NCBI GenBank assembly: GCA_934045905.1
Contig: OW203762.1
Coordinates: forward strand, 53,717,411-53,781,410
Direction: 5' to 3'
Source of the DNA: Leuctra nigra
Lineage: Eukaryota > Arthropoda > Insecta > Plecoptera > Leuctridae
Length of the DNA stretch: 64,000 nucleotides
The first letter of the stretch is position 1. Each line of letters opens with the position of its first letter. This document shows, in pieces, positions 24,501 through 36,205 of the stretch. The position numbers and the translations under genes were made by a program. A model generated the notes under the pieces. The model made no database searches. It saw only the letters and a list, made by a program, of their open reading frames with translations, and was not told where the DNA came from.

Positions 24501-27388
24501 TTCCAAATGTCATATTTCTGTCCGTGACTCTAAATCTATGTAGGTAATGAACAGTAAAATGTCGCATGTAGGTTTTTGCACGGAATACACAGTTACTCTG
24601 CTGGTCCAGGTTTTTGCAAGAAGGAAGTAAGGCAAATGGAAACATCCGGTGTCAAAAGTTTTCTTGCACTTTGTGTACCTAGAGCTCAAGGCCTAGAGTG
24701 GCAATGATAGTGGCCTAAATGTGGTGTGGCCATAGAGCACCGTATACAATGGCATGGCACAATGGTATACAATTAGCAATGTCATGCCAATCTTCAACCA
24801 ACAACACCAACTCAATAATAATGCCAATCCAGTTGCCGTAAAGACAAAACCAACAGAGAAAGTGACAAATATTCCGGTTAAATCTGTACGAAGTTAAATC
24901 CACCTGTCATGCAGCAGTTTTGTCATCGATACGATCTCTTCGGTTGCCAGGACAACAGGTTCACTGACGTTTTATTTACTTTCCTTCAGCAGCCGGGGTT
25001 CGATGCCAGACACCGGCCATCGTGTCTTGCTTGACCATGCATACAGCAACGAGATCCGACCGTCTGGCCAACTAGATGGGTCTCGAAGTCAGGAATGATG
25101 ACAGACATGACTGGACGTTTCTTTGTTTTACTGGTTTTACTTGTTTCGAGCGGCAAGAATAGTCGAGAGTTCATCTCATTGTTCTAGAAGAGTTACTCCG
25201 TGTCGAAAGGCCGCGAGTATGGCAGTAGTAGGTACCTACTTAGCCCTGCCTAATAATGTCATTTAATTAATTAGGTCAACAATGAATGTGACGAGTATCT
25301 TGTCATCAGAACAAGTGCTAAACCTACTTGCCATTGAACACGATCGCCTACAGTCAGCCAGCTAATTAGAATACTCATTATACTGAGAGATTAGGTCACA
25401 TCAAGGCTTGACCCACACACCGCTGCCCACAGGTATATCTGTCACTGGTTTCACGGCCATCTAGGACCAGGAAATCTCAACATCATGACTGTGTTACCAG
25501 GTCGACAAAATCGCAAGCTTCATCACAAGATGAAATAAATCAATACAATAAAACAAAGAGGGCCGAGGTTCGAGACTCGGCGTCCGGCTCAAAACAAAGA
25601 ATAACAGGATGATATTCGAAAACACAGAGTACCTGTGTGCGTACGAGAATTTTGAAACTCACCTTCTTTAGTAAAGCAGAATGCAGGGGAGGTCGATCCA
25701 ATGGACGAGGTTTAAAAATATCCCGGGGCTGGCGAGTGGAGGTCGTCGTACACTGTTGCAATCATGTGCCTCGATGCATTGCTATCACATTGTTATCACT
25801 GACGGATGCGAGTGCGTCCTGCGAGTACGACAATTGCAACACTGTCGATGTATTCCAGCTTGAGAAGCGATCACTGAGATACCTTCACTGTCGGAACCTG
25901 CACATACATCTGGGTCCCTCTTTCTACCCGAGCTCGCTTCGGCTTTGGCGTCTCTCGCTCGGACAACCTCGGCCATCTCCGGCGCTGGAAACCTTGCAGA
26001 CACAAACTCACTAATATGATTGTTGGAAAATTACATCCGTACAAACATTATTCGTAATGAAACATATTTTCAGTTTCATGATGGACAATACATCACAAGA
26101 TTTCATTTAGTACGTTGTCTGTATACTTGTATACAATAATTTGATGTAATAGAATTTAAGAAGAATAATCATATTAATTTCATTATTTTCAATTGAGAAT
26201 AAAATTTTGTATAATTTTCAAATTTACGAATTATTATTTGTAACCGCTGATAAATGCTAACCACTGACCCATGCGTCCAAACTGCCGACAAAACAAACCC
26301 AAACTTGAGTGTGTTGTGAAAAAATAAAAATCAGAAAATGTAAAATTCCCTTAGCCAGTTTCGCATCGGAAATGGCTGTCACCGTATGCATATAAATTTT
26401 GTCTGAGTTGACGCATTTTCTGTCGGAGTAAGTGAAAGAGGACATAGGAGACCGGTAAGGCGGTAAATATCGTCGATAATGGATCGGATCTGCCTGCATG
26501 GGGCCGACTTCTCGTCGCCGATCAATGCGTCACTGCTGCCAACCTACACACAAACACCCAACAACCTGCCCTGCCGGGAAACCAAGAGATTCGGGAAGAA
26601 TATTGGATGTGCAAATAAGCAATTACGTTAAAGTCGTCCTTTTTATATGCCCCTTTCATATTCCCACAGGCACCTTCAGAGAGAAATTTGCACCCCCACC
26701 GCCCCCTGCCACTGCGCTTTTATGATGGCTTCAGATTGGTAATGGGGAAAGGGGAGAGGAGGGGGAGAGAGGCGGCTGACAAAATTATGTATTCCTTCGT
26801 GTTCCTTGAGAAACGGTCTCAGTCTTCAAGTTGCAGAGAATAAAATAAAGTCTTTACTTTCAAAAAAATGTTATTCAAGTTTTAATTACTTTGCAAAGCA
26901 CTGGATGGAACAGTCTCTATGATTCAAAATTAATCCCATTGATTCCGTAATTTCATTATGTTATGACAACTTTCTTGAATTCGCACAAGCTAAAATGAAA
27001 CAAGCGAAATTTGCGTCTGAATTGAGCTAACTTTGTGCGTGAAAGCTCGACGAGAAGTTACAAAGCAAAGTTTCAGCTTCCACTTTGATGCCGCGTTCAT
27101 GATCAGCTTTGATACTCCTCTTCAGCATTCCCTGACGGCGAGGAGAGAACACGAATGCGGATTGTGAATGTTAATTTAAACTCGAAAACAAGTGAGGGTC
27201 GGACAATAAAATAATATGTGCTTTCACTCTCAGAACTCGCTTCGCAAACAAGTACATCTGTTTGTGTTGTTTGAAATGTGTTTTTCAAAGCAAGACGTTG
27301 ATAATGTTGCATGTGGAGAAGGGTTGAGTCAGTCGAGAGTCGATTGCGTTCCGAGACGTTTCCTCATATCGATAATCGATCCGGAACC

Positions 27389-29602
27389 ATGCTGCTGAAC
27401 ATCCTGATTCTGGTAAGAATAACAACATGGCATTGTGATGTGATGTTCTTCACTCATCAATATGTGCTTTTAATATAATCAATCATACTTTATTTCCGCA
27501 TCTGTATAAGTTTCCAATCAATATGATCATAATTTAGCAGAAACATCTAAATCTATCAAGCAGCAGAAGAATCGATGACTGGGATACTAAGGATACAATC
27601 ATCAGGACGACATTATTGAGTATAGAATATGATTATGATCAATAAACAAGAAAATTAAAAAGATCGTGGGTTTGTCCATCGTGGGTTTGAATTCCACCGG
27701 CGGCCAATCTTTTGATTACAAGTTTATATAATTATTTAATATCATTTAATTTTAATAAAAGACTCTCTCCCAAATCAGGTTGCTAAAAAGCACAGAATGA
27801 TATAATCAACATATAAATGAAACTAAATCTGTTAATACAAAGTGAACTAAAAAACTACTAATTACACATTATAAAGGTGATTACGAATTTTTTTTATAGA
27901 ACCTTTCAAAACTAACAATATTGTGTTTACTCAAACATTTGCTCTCAATGACTTCATTTCAGCCCTTCAATTACATTGTAGTTTCTTGTTGTTTTAGAGT
28001 GTTTGTTGGATTATTACATACTTATTTAATGTAATTTATTTGAATAGTTTATGCTTTTTATTTTCCATTTCTATACTACTGTCACGTGATTTTTGTGTGT
28101 ATGTCAGGTTATGTCAGGCTTCCGAAATACATTTCAAAATACATTTCCTATAGCAAACATTAAAACAACTAATAAAGTACAGAGCAAAAAGTGCCTACTA
28201 ATTAACTACTCTTGTAATTGTTTTTAAAATTACATAAATAAAAGTTAAATAAGATGTTGATTGAAAACTGAAAAGTCTGTGCGTTTACTATTCAACAATG
28301 GTGGAAGTAATCGTTGACGTTGACGATTTGCAGGTTCTGAGTTCGAGTCCCGCCTGGATAGCTGCACAGTTTCAGTCTCCACTCACCGACCCTAGCGCCG
28401 ACATCGTCTTCAGAGATGTGGTCCCCGAACCCAATCCTCCTCCCTCCTCCCTCCCCCCTCCTCCCGTCGACACGTCTGTGGAGCAACTCCTCCAGCCCTT
28501 CGACATCTTGCCTGATTCCGAGTTCACCGTCAATGCATTGCCAAGTGTTGCGGGGGACATGCAAGGTGTGACGTCACAGCAGCAAACTCCTCCGAGTCAA
28601 CCGTTCCAAGTCGAGCTTCCAACGTCTCCTCAATTTACGACGCCAATAGCACAAGACTTGTCACAAGTGATCCAAACTCCACAAGATCAACAAATGTCAA
28701 TCCAAACTCCACAAGATCAAGCAATATTTACCCAAACTCCCCAAGATCAACCAATGTTAATCCAAACTCCCCAAGATCAACAAATGTCAATCCAAACTCC
28801 AGATCAACCAATATTTACCCAAACTCTTCAAGATCAATCAATGTTAATCCAAACTCCCCAAGATCAACAAATGTCAATCCAAACTCCAGATCAACCAATA
28901 TTTACCCAAACTCCCCAAGATCAACAAACGTTTTTCCAAATTCCCCAAGATCAACCAATATTTACCCAAACTCCCCAAGATCAATCAATGTTAATCCAAA
29001 CTCCCCAAGATCAACCAATATTTACCCAAACTCCCCAAGATCAACAAACGCTTCTCCAAGTTCCACAAGATCAACCAATATTTACCCAAACTCTCCAAGA
29101 TCAACAACTATCAATCCAAACTCCCCAAGATCAACAAATGTTAATCCAAACTCCCCAAGATCAACCAATATTTACCCAAACCCTTCAAGATCAATCCATG
29201 TTAATCCAAACTCCCCAAAATCAACCAATATTTACCCAAACTCCCCAAGATCAACAACAACAAGTATTTCCGCAACCTCCACAAAATCAGCAAGTATTTT
29301 TGCAACCTCCACAAAATCAGCAAGTATTTCTGCAACCCCAACAAGGCCAACAAATGTTTGTTCAACCTCAACAAACGCCCCAAGTTATTGCCACACAGAT
29401 ACCTCAGCAAATATTCATGCAACAAACACAGCGTCCCCTAATTTCTCAACAAGTGTTGAATCGACCTCAAGTGATTGTTCCACAAACATTTCCCACACCT
29501 TCCCAGATATTTCAGCAGCCCCTTCTCCAGCCCGTGCGCACTCCCATGGTCCAAGTACAACGCCCTCATCAAGTCTACGGTTTACCGGCATCAGGGAAGT
29601 GA
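27389..29602 (+). CDS. Secreted Gln/Pro-rich decapeptide-repeat protein, two exons
   Basis: A tiny exon at 27389-27412 (MLLNILIL, then GTAAGA) joins in phase to 28334 (TTTGCAG before it) and runs to a TGA at 29600. The result is 430 residues. Only this joint yields a signal peptide (MLLNILILVLSSSPAWIAA); an ATG at 28298 would put intron sequence at the N terminus. A Pro-rich linker follows (PPPSSLPPPP). About 20 decapeptides of type IQTPQDQQMS or FTQTPQDQPI are encoded by 30-bp DNA repeats at 28671-29270, and then VFLQPPQNQQ-type units. There are no cysteines in the repeat and no known domain. The composition resembles structural secretions (cuticle, glue, eggshell, silk-like), but no function can be assigned. 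A polyadenylation signal (AATAAA) lies at about 29824, and a possible 3' UTR intron at 29637-29711. Confidence 0.75.
28671..29330 (+). repeat. 30-bp coding minisatellite in the QP-rich gene
   Basis: Units are mostly CAAACTCCCCAAGATCAA plus 12 variable bases, giving a 10-residue period with TPQDQ or TLQDQ constant. Two units lack one dipeptide (TPDQP), so indels have stayed in frame. Toward 3' the units shift to QPPQNQQVFL. Confidence 0.9.
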
Positions 29603-29824
29603 CGTCATGATGACCGGAAGCACATTATTTCAACTGGTAAGCCAGCCACTTCCTGTTTACATTAATCGATACGTGATCGGAATATTTAATAAGATTCTAA
29701 TTGCATTTCAGGAGAACGAACTCGAAATCGTGAGCCTACAAGACATTCCACAACATCGTCCTACACATGCCACCAAATGTGGTTTTTTCAAATCCATTGA
29801 CGAGCTCTAACTTATTTCAATGAA

Positions 29825-30107
29825 ATAAATATTTGAACATATTGTTAAAGTGATATAATAAAAATAAAAATCTGTACTTGTCTAAATCCTGTAATTTTTA
29901 TAATAATCCCATCCTTCCAGATCAGTCTTCTTAGCTTTACGAAATATGAAATCGCTTCATGGTAAAATTTCGCAAGATGATAACATTGGACAGGAAATAG
30001 TCGGTTTGTTATTTTAATAATTAATCTGTAACTTGGAGCAATTCGCCACGTGATTGGCCAAGTGCCGTTGCATCTGGTCACGTGAGCGATCATTGATTGC
30101 GGTCGCC
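29825..30107. other. Short intergenic gap between the QP-rich gene and the receptor
   Basis: AT-rich sequence with no coding signal. The receptor's promoter and 5' UTR exon start are expected here. TCACGTGA at about 30077-30084 and ACGTGATTGG near 30049 are E-box/CCAAT-like motifs that may belong to the promoter. Confidence 0.35.
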
Positions 30108-30196
30108 ATGACGACGAGGTGTCAACACCAACACCTCGGGCATCAGAGCCAGCGAGGCTGTCACACTCGCCAGGAGGTCTTCCCAACATCCACAAG
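30108..30196 (+). other. Putative 5' UTR exon part with an upstream ORF
   Basis: An exon ending CCACAAG at 30196, followed by GTAACA, can join to 30470 (after TTTGAACAG). The ATG at 30108 would then open a 31-codon upstream ORF that stops at the TAA just inside the next exon, shortly before the receptor's ATG. The splice sites were seen; the transcript itself is inferred. Confidence 0.4.
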
Positions 30197-30484
30197 GTAA
30201 CACTTACTTTCTCATCGATCTTTTAAATTCTATTTTAAGTAATGTGAATGCATTGTGACAATAATAATGCTTCTATTCATTGTTTACATAAGGCAGAGGC
30301 CATATTTCTTCCTTCTTTTAAAAGCACATTAATAAATGGTTTCTATTGAAATGTTTATTGATTGCGGCTATTATTGTCCGTTTGTCTGAAATATACATTT
30401 GTAGTTATTGATGTGATAATAAATGGTTTTGTGAACTGGCATTGATTGTTATGCAACGTATTTGAACAGGAGCTAATTCTGGAC

Positions 30485-31912
30485 ATGGACAAGAAGTTTC
30501 TTGTCGTGGTCAACAAGAACGGCTCCGTCAACATCATCCCCGAGTCCCCGGAGTCGCCGACCACCTCCGCCGCCCTCCTGGTCGTCGTCTTCCTCGTCGC
30601 GCTCTGTCTGAACGCCCTCCTCGCCGCGACTCTCTTCACGCTCCGCCGCCGCCGCCACGACGACATCCTCGCACACCTCCTCGTCGTCCACACGGTCGAC
30701 TGCTTGCTGAACCTCACCGCCGCCCTCGTGTTCCTCCTCGCTGCGCCTCACGCCGACTCGCTGTGCTGGGTGAGCGCAGCCACTGCGCAGCTCGCGCAGG
30801 TCGCGCAGGCGCTCATGCTGGCTGCGCTCAGCGCGGACCTCGCCGCCGAACAGCCGGCAAGGAAGCTGAGCTTGTTACCGGCAGTGCTGTGGCTGGGCTC
30901 GGCTCTGCTGGTGGTTCCGCTGCTCGCCACCGACATCGCTGTGCGCCACTATCGCGACAGACTGTCATGTGCGCCGGTTCACGAGCTCTACAGTGCGCTG
31001 GTGCTGGTGATCGGCTACCTGTTGCCGTGGCTGGTGATGACGGGGGGCGTCGTGGTGATGGTGAGGAGGGCGATGACGGGAGGACAGTTGAACGCGAGAT
31101 GGGAGAACTCCAGGTTCCACGTCCTCCTCGTGACCTTGGCCGCGGGTTACGTCGCCCTCGTCGTGCCCTACGTGCTGAGCTCGAGCGTCTCTCAGCTGTC
31201 CTGGAGTGACGCGACGTCGTCGGACTCGATCTCCACCGGCGACTTGGACGTCGTGGTCACGTGGTGTCGCTTCGTGTACCTGTTGCTGGCGCCTCTCGCC
31301 GTGCTCGTGGTGGAGAAGGAGGTGCGCAAGCAGTGTGCGCTGTTGATCTGCTGTCGTCGTGACAACGGCGTCATCAGCACCGACGCCGACGTCAAGTGGA
31401 ACAACTCGCTCAAGAGGAGGAGGAAGATGAAGAAACAGTCAACCATAGCGGATTACCGGACTCCGGTTTTGTTCGCCACCTCTGAGGGGCTCCATTTACG
31501 TATCGTCGACGACAACCTGGACGCGTCGGTCAGACGTCAGTGGGTGAACGACGTCAACAGAGTTGAGGGTAAGAACATAGCCTATAGAGTGGAATTCTGC
31601 GATGTGGCACTGGTGACGACGACGCCGATCAACGACCTGCCAGGGAGGTCGTTGAAACAGCCGACGATCGTTGAGGAGGAGGTCGGCGAGGACGTGAGTC
31701 CTGGGAACAGACTGGTGAGGTTCGCGGAGACGATCCGCGAGATCCCCGCCAGCAGGGCCTCCGACGTGAACCCCAGAGACATCAGCACGACCTCCGCCGT
31801 CCCGCTTGACGTGAACCCCACAGACATCAGGATGCACATGACCTTGAAGAAGCCGCTTGACAGCTCTGATCCGCGATCTCTCATATCCCGAGTGGCGTTC
31901 CCTCAGTCGTGA
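30485..31912 (+). CDS. Divergent class A-like seven-transmembrane receptor
   Basis: One coding exon gives 475 residues from the ATG at 30485. The start was chosen because a 3' splice site (TTTGAACAG, ending 30469) lies just upstream, making the earlier in-frame ATG (30446) intronic. Hydrophobic segments lie near residues 29-52, 61-87, 94-121, 129-148, 168-193, 211-235 and 255-277. Cys94 at the start of TM3 and Cys162 in the second outer loop could form the usual GPCR disulphide. The DRY motif is replaced by SADLA and NPxxY is absent (LAPLAVLVVEKE). After TM7 there is a cysteine cluster (CALLICC, possible palmitoylation) and a ~190-residue tail. It is an orphan receptor with unknown ligand. 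It is GC-rich compared with its flanks. AATAAA lies at 32172. Confidence 0.75.
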   Translation: MDKKFLVVVNKNGSVNIIPESPESPTTSAALLVVVFLVALCLNALLAATLFTLRRRRHDDILAHLLVVHTVDCLLNLTAALVFLLAAPHADSLCWVSAATAQLAQVAQALMLAALSADLAAEQPARKLSLLPAVLWLGSALLVVPLLATDIAVRHYRDRLSCAPVHELYSALVLVIGYLLPWLVMTGGVVVMVRRAMTGGQLNARWENSRFHVLLVTLAAGYVALVVPYVLSSSVSQLSWSDATSSDSISTGDLDVVVTWCRFVYLLLAPLAVLVVEKEVRKQCALLICCRRDNGVISTDADVKWNNSLKRRRKMKKQSTIADYRTPVLFATSEGLHLRIVDDNLDASVRRQWVNDVNRVEGKNIAYRVEFCDVALVTTTPINDLPGRSLKQPTIVEEEVGEDVSPGNRLVRFAETIREIPASRASDVNPRDISTTSAVPLDVNPTDIRMHMTLKKPLDSSDPRSLISRVAFPQS

Positions 31913-32999
31913 CGTCATAAGCCAGAACAATTGCCTTGACGACGTCACCATTTCAGTCATTCTAATTGAGAAATAATTTACAAATGCAATTATTTCCACT
32001 TCATATAATGACGTTGAAATACAATGAGGAAAGAATACCCGAGCGGAGAACCAAGAGTGATAGAAGTGAAGACAATAGTGGAAAACTACGGATTATTATT
32101 ATTCTTGTGTGGTACTTTTAAATTTTTCTACCTTTAAGTATAAAACTGTCGAATCAAGTAATTTATTATTCAATAAATTAACGACACGTCCTTCTTGTGT
32201 CCAATAATTAATTCGTCCAACCAACCCACAGCTTTAACTTCCTTTGTTATTAGCAAATACTGAGTAGTTTGATTGCAAAATAAGCTCAATGTACAAACGA
32301 GCTTTAAGTTACTCTTACATTACTTTCGCTTTTTGTGTTGTTTTTTGGAGCTGTAGTTACACTTGTTCACAACGATCACCCAATCGACCTGAAATTTTGC
32401 ATACAAATAATACTATTCCATCATAGACCTGTAAAATTTTGAGCATACCTCTGATTGGTTGAACATTGAAAATTAACCATTTGTCTGATTCAAGTTGAAA
32501 TTTTGTAATGACATCATAAGACATCATAAGCATGCATTTATTATATTTAGAAAAAAAAGAAATTGGTCAAAGTTAAATGAAAATGTATTTGAAATATTTG
32601 TCAACTTTTTTCTTTGGAGAATGTATTTGCACTTTGATCTATTGCAAATCACATGTTTGTCTTAACGTGTGATTACCAATACCAAGTTCTATAGAGCAGT
32701 AGCTCTCACCCAGCATATTACCTTATTAATTTGAATGTAGTAACAGGTTTGCCTGTTAATTCCTAGTCGTGTATAAAATAGTAATTCCGCACAATATTGA
32801 TTCCCGTTCGGAATCGTATAAAGAAGGCGCAAGAATATGTTTGAATGTTATTTATTTTATTATAATAATAGTGTACATAAATCAAGCGTCACATTCTTGT
32901 ATGTATAAGAAACATCTACATGATGCATGAGTTTCTACACTGATGGCCAGCTCATGGCTGGAGAGGTTGACGGGGAGCGGGGGAGCGGAGGAGTGGACA
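31913..32999. other. Gap between the receptor and AKH 3' ends
   Basis: It holds the receptor 3' UTR (AATAAA at 32172-32177) and the AKH 3' UTR (minus-strand AATAAA at 32856-32851). Between them lies a diverged R1 copy (about 32370-32710, with CCAATCGACCTGAAATTTTG). No coding exon is present. Confidence 0.55.
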
Positions 33000-35900
33000 T
33001 TAGTTCGAGAACTTGTCACACTCCACGATCTTCTGGGCCTCCATCTGCGGAGAGAAATCAACGAGTTAGTCCGAGTCCGAGGAAGACTCTCTACACTACA
33101 TGTGAAGGGGCAAAAGGCCCGGGTAAATGAGAAAGAAAACACAGTAAAAACGAGTGAATATACCAGTAAAATAAGGTACAATCCAAAAGTCTAGGAACAA
33201 TTTAATAGTTTCTTCAACATTTAAAATAGATTTTTGATACATTTTGATAGTACATTTTAATAATAAGTATGGATGTTCAACGGTCAATTGACCATTAGGA
33301 GAAATCTTCTCTGAGAGATTTTCAGAAAATTACGAATTTTCGGTCTTTTGTTACGCATTTTTGTATGTTACCTTTTTCTCTCATGAGATAAGATATCTAG
33401 TGAATGCGTAATGCGTTGGACCTTCTTAAATGCACGCGTATAAGTTACATCTAATTACAAAAACGTAATCATTATTTTCCTTTTAAGCAACTTTTAAGTG
33501 AATCGCTCAACTTTTACCAAAAAAGTATTTGACCGATCAAATCTCAACCCTAATGAGTATCTTCTTCATTATTGTGGATTTAGGAAAATCTGGTAATACG
33601 AAAATCTTGTCATGATTAATGTTTTTAAAAATCTTTAAACTTCGATATTTTATAACTCCCTACACATTGGCGGCTCGTTTTATTTGAAAACGGCTCAATT
33701 TCAAAATGTCTCATAATTAACCCATTTTTGCGGTCACTTTGCAACTTATATTATGCATTTCATGAAATTGTTAAATTCGCATATTTTTGCGAGTATTGTT
33801 GGCTCTTCGTTTCATTTCTGAAGTTCGCGTGTTTTTCTATCAACAGAGCCGCCGTGATCGATCAGAGTCATTGTGCATGATATCGAGACCTTGTAATTAC
33901 AGTTGGCATGAAAACACTCGATACTTGTGGTTGAATCGGGTTAATGAAGCACTTCGCGCGCTATTTTCCCTCGTTATGACCCCCCCCCAACCCCCCCCCC
34001 CCCCAAAAAAAAACCCCGAGATACGAAAACATGTGCCAAACAGATTGAAATATTAGCGAAACTTTTTTAAAAACATGTAATGCGATTTTAAATATTTAAT
34101 GAGATACAAAAAGCAACGACCGAGTTTAGCTTACATTTCTTGTGCCAATTGTAAATTTTTGTACATAAGTGATGTCAACAAATCCTTTACTATTAATGCA
34201 CAGTTTTGACCTTGAGCTCGGAAGTTGCGTTACGATAGACCTCTATAGAAATCGTCATTTTAGCTCAATTTTAATCAAAACCGGACTTTTCCTGTAGATA
34301 ATTTCGAGCCAAATAAAGTGCACACAATTTCAATCGAATCCGTTGAGTATTTCGAGAGATATTGCATGGAATGCACAATATCATGGAAAAACATACTTTT
34401 TTCGAAACTTTGAAACTTCAGGAAGCTGTGAATTCATTGGCAGTGAAGAAAATACAATTTAACTCTGTGGACCTTGACTAAATAGAACCACTTGAAAAGC
34501 AACATTTAAATGTAATTAGATGTTATTTTGGGGGTTGAGAATGTTGTGTGGGGGGGGGGGGGGGGGGGGCGGAAGAGAGCTTTGCTGACATTGGACATTT
34601 TGCCCGAGTGTACCTCCTTACGTCACATCGCTTTTAAAAATGATTTGAGTATATTGAAAACTGAAAGTACCATTTAGGAATCAAAATTGTATTGTTGTTA
34701 ATTGTTGTGATTTCTGCAGAGATGCGTATTTATTTAATCAGGTTGAATCTTATTATGTGGAGACCTGAATAATATCGCATTAAATTCTACTACTCAGTCT
34801 TGACCATGGGATTCAAGTATACTTTGTGCTTTTTCGATCGTGACCAAATAGCTGTGAGGAAAGTAAGGTCACGTGAGAGTAGTCAGACAACGACAGAAAT
34901 GCTCTTCACTCTGCTTTCATAAACTTGATAGTGTGTCCCGTGTTTTCTTAGCACATATTTTTTAATGTTGGAAATCTTTTATTGTGCTGTAATTTTTTAT
35001 GTTGCGTATTTGTTTCGTATAATTAACTCATTTGGGTATGATTTCGGATTCAGAATTTGGATTCGTTTAGATTCGTTCACAACTTTTTCAGTTGTTGTTT
35101 ACAATATTCTATATGTATATTTAATAAGTATATCAAATAAGTATATTCATTTGGAAATTGCCACTTTGGTTTCTTCTTCACTGAACAGATTCCATTCATA
35201 TTTAATTATTGTTTCGGTTTGTTTTGAAAAACAAAACAGATTTAGAATTGAGTTGCTATTGAGATCAGTAGTTCTGTGAGGGTCAAGTCAATTGTCACGA
35301 TCAGTCAATTCGTCAGCAAGAGTGGTTCGAGGATTGCGCCATCTATTATACCTTGATCAGAAAAGATTGTGATTAGGTCATGTGTTACATGGCGGGGCTC
35401 TCTAGTTTAGTTATGAAAGCCCATAATATTAATATGGACATCACATCATATAATACCCCTTCTTCATTATGAATTCTCAAAATTATTAATATAAAGTTAA
35501 ACTGCACGACGTTGCATAATGGGAAATACACTTATCAATTAGATTTCAGAAACATAGTTATTTTATTAAAGTTGAGATGTTGCTGAACACAGATACAGTA
35601 TTATTTTTGTTATGAGACGAATAGTTTTTGAGAAATTCAGTTACTAAGTTTGATAAATTTCTTACAATTTTAAAACAGGAAAATGACATCAGAATCCACT
35701 ATATTGCCATAGCAACAAAGGAATCACCATGGTAACACATTGTTGGAGACTTGGAAATGACATCACAATCCTGATTCTCTTTTCCTACCGTTTTTCCCGC
35801 CAAAATATCCCATGACATTTGAATTTGTTTTTTTTTGAATGAAAAGTTTAAATTTCGCTAGTGGTAAGAGTGTTTGGCATTATTATTTGTGTTCATATTT

Positions 35901-36205
35901 ACAATTTAACTAGAATAACATTTCACGTGACTTCCCTAATTCCAATCTTTTTGGAATTTTGTTTAATGTCCAGTCTCGTTCAATGTCCAGGGATTAGCCT
36001 GAAGTCCGGAATTCGTTACCTGCACGAGCTTGTAGAGGTTCATGAGGGCGTCCATGTTGGGACGGCAGCTGGCGTCCATGGCCGCAAGCGACGCCCCTCC
36101 GCCGACGCCTCGCTTGCCCCAGCTCGGACTGAAGTTGAGTTGGGCTGAGCAGAGCATCACGAGGCCAGCACACGCCAGCAGCACGGCAAACATCACGCGT
36201 GACAT
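33000..36205 (-). CDS. AKH: Adipokinetic hormone precursor
   Basis: Coding exons are 36020-36205 and 33000-33044 (minus), separated by a ~3-kb intron. A non-coding first exon ends at 37489. The product has 76 residues. It begins with a signal peptide (MSRVMFAVLLACAGLV...), followed directly by the hormone QLNFSPSW. Its N-terminal Gln can cyclise, the next Gly donates the C-terminal amide, and KR is the cleavage site. A related peptide with two cysteines follows (DASC and IVEC). Start choice: the Met at 36205 lies 1 nt inside the exon after a CCCAG acceptor; an in-frame Met at 36223 would be intronic. AKHs are made in the corpora cardiaca and mobilise fat-body lipid and sugar. The peptide matches, from memory, Corpu-AKH of Corixa. 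Confidence 0.93.
33045..36019 (-). other. Large AKH intron 2
   Basis: This intron of about 3 kb splits the AKH precursor just before its last 14 codons. It contains a poly-C run followed by poly-A (about 33990-34014), a poly-G run (about 34551-34569) and the M2 copy at about 35520-35938. No independent gene was recognised. Confidence 0.7.
35520..35938 (-). mobile_element. MITE-like element M2, copy 2 (in AKH intron)
   Basis: Inverted relative to 16615-17038, it ends ACGTGACTTCCCTA. It shares CAACATCTCAACTTT (as its complement), CTTGGAAATGACATCACA-type and TTTTTCCCGCCAAAA-type segments with copy 1. The left end is less precise. Confidence 0.6.

Larger units (their letters stand above)
14135..27388. 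other. Long gene-poor intergenic region
   Basis: About 13 kb has no protein-coding exon that can be supported. The short ORFs lack known motifs, consistent splice sites or conservation cues. It contains MITE-like elements (entered separately), a poly-G run at about 15425-15440, a GC-rich minisatellite at about 20516-20640, and scattered tRNA B-box-like motifs such as GGGTTCGATCCCC (minus strand near 20270) that suggest decayed SINEs. Regulatory DNA for the flanking genes may lie here but cannot be pointed to. Confidence 0.5.

Noticed and set aside
28330..28360. tRNA B-box-like GAGTTCGAGTCCCGCC at the QP-rich exon start
   Set aside because: No A-box lies at proper spacing and the sequence is explained as signal-peptide coding DNA.
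29475..29810. Alternative-frame ORF at the end of the QP-rich gene
   Set aside because: It overlaps the repeat frame out of phase and runs through a likely 3' UTR intron; no motif supports it.
30473..31999. Minus-strand ORFs opposite the receptor
   Set aside because: They are GC-rich shadow frames without motifs or splice logic.
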